Assembly (NCBI GenBank): GCA_016708955.1 | Contig: JADJES010000009.1 | Coordinates: 1-9,805, forward strand | Reading direction: 5' to 3' | DNA length: 9,805 nucleotides | Source: Nitrosomonas sp. | Lineage (GTDB): Bacteria > Pseudomonadota > Gammaproteobacteria > Burkholderiales > Nitrosomonadaceae | Part shown: positions 7,414 through 9,805 of the stretch, in pieces | How the letters are laid out: the number at the start of each line of letters is the position of its first letter | How positions within the stretch are numbered: position 1 is the first letter of the stretch | Program-made: the position numbers and the translations under genes | The notes under the pieces: generated by a model | What the model was told of the DNA's origin: nothing | The model's input: the letters and a program-made list of their open reading frames with translations, nothing else | The model's database searches: none

Positions 7414-8510
7414 TTAAATGCGCATTGGCATTACTACATAGCGAAATTCTTGATTTTCTGGTGTTGTTATCAATATGCACTATTTGGATCCCCAAATGAA
7501 AAATTTGCTGTTTCTCCGCTAATATTATTGAGGCCGTCCATCAGGTAGTTAACATTAAATCCAATATCAAGCGCTTCGCCATGATAATCAGTTTCTATTT
7601 CTTCTTGCGCCTCTTCCTGCTCACTATTACTGTGATAATACTGAGATTTTTTTCTGTTAGAACAAAGCGTACACCTGAATTTTCGTTAGACAAGATTGCC
7701 GCACGCAGCAGCGCTTGCTGTATCAAATACGATCCATCGTTAGATGGTTTTCATATTTTGGGATGACTCTTTCATAATCTGGGAACTTCCATCAATTACT
7801 TTAGTTATCAAAGTAACTCCAGAAAAAGTGGCTTTGACTTGCTGTTTCGAAAAATTCTATCTCGACACTGTCTTCTGAATCTGCCAGTAATTTCGATAGC
7901 TCAAATTACAGCCTTGCGAGGCAGAATAATTTCGTTTTTTTCGAAAGCTCCCTCTACGATTCCGCTGTTATAGGCCAGCCTATGTCCATCTGTTGCCACT
8001 GCCTTTAATCTATTTCCATCCAATATCAGCAATACGCCATTTAAGTAGTAGCGGACATCCTGTTGAGCCATTGCATATTGTACTGAAAGCAGAAGGTTTT
8101 TAAGTTCCTTTTGCATTAAAACTATATTTTTTGCGCCTTCCAACTGATTGCTCAGTTTGGGGAAGTCCTGCGCTGGTAATGTTTGCAGACTGAAACGACT
8201 CTTGTTTGCTCTAATTAGGGCTTTATTTTCTTTGACATCAATTGATATCTTGCTGTTCAGGCAACACGAAGGATTTCCTGTACTTTTTTCCATTAACAGT
8301 AATAGAGGAGCTTTGCCCCCTTTTCAGAAGTTAACGTCGATCGTTGTTGTAATTTGTATTTCCAGGTCAGTTGCAGAAGCGAATTTTATTGTCATGGCTT
8401 TCAATCAGCACATTGGACAAAATAGGAAGGGTTTGCTTCCTTTCTACGATTCCAATTACCACTTGCAATGGCTTAAGTATGGTTTCTTTATCGACCTTTT
8501 CAATAAACAT
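7414..8510 (-). CDS. dnaN: DNA polymerase III beta subunit, sliding clamp (DnaN), frameshifted as written
   Basis: Ring-shaped homodimer that tethers DNA polymerase III to DNA. ATG at 8510 follows AAGGA (8519-8523) by eight bases. The start MFIEKVDKETILKPLQVV then GIVERKQTLPILSNVLIE is typical. Next come EIQITTT-type wording (about 8340-8365) and the open block 7901-8293 with ALIRANKSRFSLQTLPAQDF, LLLSVQYAMAQQDVRYYLNG, LKAVATDGHRLAY and EKNEIILPRKAV. The third domain is the most damaged: LLADSEDSVEIEFFEKQQ (about 7830-7895), QQALLRAAILSNE (about 7680-7725), and NQEFRYVVMPMRI ending at TAA 7414-7416. The extent of 1097 bases fits the usual 366-370 residues, so only small indels are lost or gained. 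It is preceded by a 196-base spacer after dnaA and followed by gyrB. Confidence 0.94.
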
Positions 8511-8706
8511 AATATAAATCCTTAGTAAAAACTAATAATAAACACCATCTCTTGTTGGTAACCTGAAAATATATTTATATATAAAGACATGCTTAATAGT
8601 GAAACATAGATTAATGTTGTTGATAGCAATCAGAATAGATGGATAATTTATGCAGCTAGTTTGATAATCCAACTTATTAACATTCACTCCACACCTATTT
8701 GCTGAC
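8511..8706. other. dnaA-dnaN intergenic region, A+T-rich, possible origin or promoter region
   Basis: This spacer is strongly A+T-rich, with a run ATATATTTATATATAAAG near 8568-8585. DnaA-box-like words are present but imperfect against TTATCCACA: GATGGATAA (8638-8646, other strand, 7 of 9) and TTATTAACA (8674-8682, 7 of 9). An 8-of-9 word TTATCCACG overlaps the dnaA stop at 8707-8715. It may serve dnaN as promoter (a TATATA -10-like word lies near 8573-8580 on the - strand) or contribute to oriC. No perfect box is present, so the origin call is weak. Confidence 0.4.
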
Positions 8707-9805
8707 TTATCCACGTAACGTCTGGAACAATATTCTATAGTCAGCATCGGTTGTTGTATCTGTCCCTGAAGATTTCGACCATCTTACAAGCATGAATAAC
8801 GGTCGAATGATCTTTTCCACCAAAGCGTTACTTACTTCAGTAAGCTCATCGCGGTTAATTCTCAAGCAAGAGACATGGCGATCTGCCGCGGCCTCGTTAG
8901 ATTGCGTGATCTCTTCTTTGACAATAAATCTACTAATTTAATGCGGTATAGTCAGTTACAGTTTTTTGGATATTCTCAATTGATATCTGTCTATTTTGTG
9001 CGATCAAAATATCCTTTAGAGCTTCTTTGCTGTTTCTACTGATATGGAGCGACGATGAAATTTTGCATAAGCTTCCACGCGCTTTAATGCACCTCTAATT
9101 CTCCTAACGTTCGAGTTTACATGTTTGGCAACAAAAAAGCGACCGCTTCATCAAGCACATACCCACCCAGATTGGCTTTTAACAAAAATAGCACCCGCAT
9201 TTCCAATTCAGGAGGCTCAATAGCAACGGTTAACCCCCCCAAAACGAGAAAAACCAAACGACTATCAACCCACTAATTTCCTTTGAAATGTATCCTGAGT
9301 CATAATAACCTGCTTATGAGAATCAACGAGGTATTAAAGGCGTAAAGAACATTCTTGAGTTTTGTTTGCCAGCAAAGAACTGGATGTCGTCAATCAATAA
9401 TATATCGAGCGAATGGTAGTACATTGCTTGAATTCTTCAAATTTATGGATTGGTAGCGCGAAAACCACATCTGAAACGTAACGCTCAGCATGCATGTGCA
9501 AATTTTCGCTTGCCGGATTGTTGATTTTAATCTGGTTGCCTATGGCTTGTGTTAGGTGAGTTTTCCAGTCCCACCCCGCCACAAATAAACAGGGTTGCTA
9601 AGCGCCAGATGGTCTGCAACTTGAGGGCAGCAAGGCAAGCTGATTGAAAACATATGTAACAAGTCAGCAAAGTTAAATTTGGGTTAAGCTTTCCATAACT
9701 GCAGAAACGAGGTTCGATTTTGGCTTGCTTTCTACAATAGTAGGGATCGTGGTTTAACAACATCGAAGCGGTTTGTTGGTGACTTTTCTATCTCAATAAC
9801 GCGAA
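8707..9805 (-). CDS. dnaA: Chromosomal replication initiator DnaA, 5' end outside window, frameshifted as written
   Basis: AAA+ ATPase that opens the origin. The window holds most of domains III and IV. From the right: NPNLTF (about 9680), ALQVADHLALSNPL then GGVGLGKTHL, the Walker A loop (about 9556-9580, one base missing), RYVSDVVFAL and HKFEEFKQ, and Walker B LLIDDIQFFAGK (about 9368-9408). Then come VIMTQDTF, SRLVFRF-type wording, IEPPELEMRV, NVRRIRGALKRVEAYAKFH (about 9050-9115) and the domain IV helix-turn-helix. The DnaA signature AFGGKDHSTVIHACK lies at about 8780-8830 and is broken by loss of one T in the TTT of its phenylalanine codon. The best C-terminus is DADYRILFQTLRG with TAA at 8707-8709; the frame as written stops earlier (TGA near 8744). 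About 366 of roughly 460 codons are inside. It heads the leftward dnaA-dnaN-gyrB string. Confidence 0.94.

Noticed and set aside
8148..8525. 125-codon open frame on the + strand
   Set aside because: It is antisense to the N-terminal part of dnaN, whose protein wording is unmistakable.
1..9805. Stop-codon reassignment or programmed frameshifting as the reason for broken genes
   Set aside because: The breaks are changes of frame at varied sites, not in-frame use of one stop codon, and they are far too many and too irregular for programmed shifts. Only the orfA-orfB overlap would normally use one.

Overview
The window carries two groups of housekeeping genes that converge on an insertion sequence. 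On the + strand lie dprA (5' end outside the window), smg and topA. On the - strand, read from the right edge leftwards, lie dnaA (5' end outside), dnaN and gyrB. The dprA-smg-topA string, the Smg (DUF494) protein, the long GyrB type and the dnaA-dnaN-gyrB order point to a betaproteobacterium. Nitrosomonadales is my best guess, from recalled protein wording, not from a search.

Layout: 1-1058 dprA; 1064-1514 smg; 1523-3360 topA; 3361-3508 short intergenic stretch; 3509-5173 an IS3-family element preceded by a tandem partial copy of its own left end, the pair bounded by a 4-bp direct repeat TCAC; 5206-7364 gyrB (-); 7389-7404 a near-perfect parS site; 7414-8510 dnaN (-); 8511-8706 an A+T-rich dnaA-dnaN spacer with weak DnaA-box-like words; 8707-9805 dnaA (-). 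No gene-free stretch exceeds 300 bases.

No gene is intact as written. Every coding region changes frame many times, often at short homopolymers, while the protein wording stays recognisable almost to the end. Several of these genes are essential and all are hit at similar density, so the simplest reading is indel-rich, uncorrected sequence and not a decaying genome. The two IS copies give an internal check: they differ at about fifteen places in 480 bp, mostly indels, and each is right where the other is wrong. Coordinates below are therefore gene extents, not clean open frames.

Two larger losses stand apart from the small indels. topA lacks about 200 residues including the catalytic tyrosine region, and gyrB lacks about 80 residues before its conserved YKGLGEMNP segment. 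Both junctions lie within open reading frame. They are either real deletions or assembly collapses.

Functionally this is a chromosome-maintenance locus near the replication origin: initiator DnaA, sliding clamp DnaN, gyrase B, topoisomerase I and a ParB-binding site. DprA handles incoming single-stranded DNA. I see no evidence of a new biological system; the unusual items are the IS arrangement, the two deletions and the parS placement.
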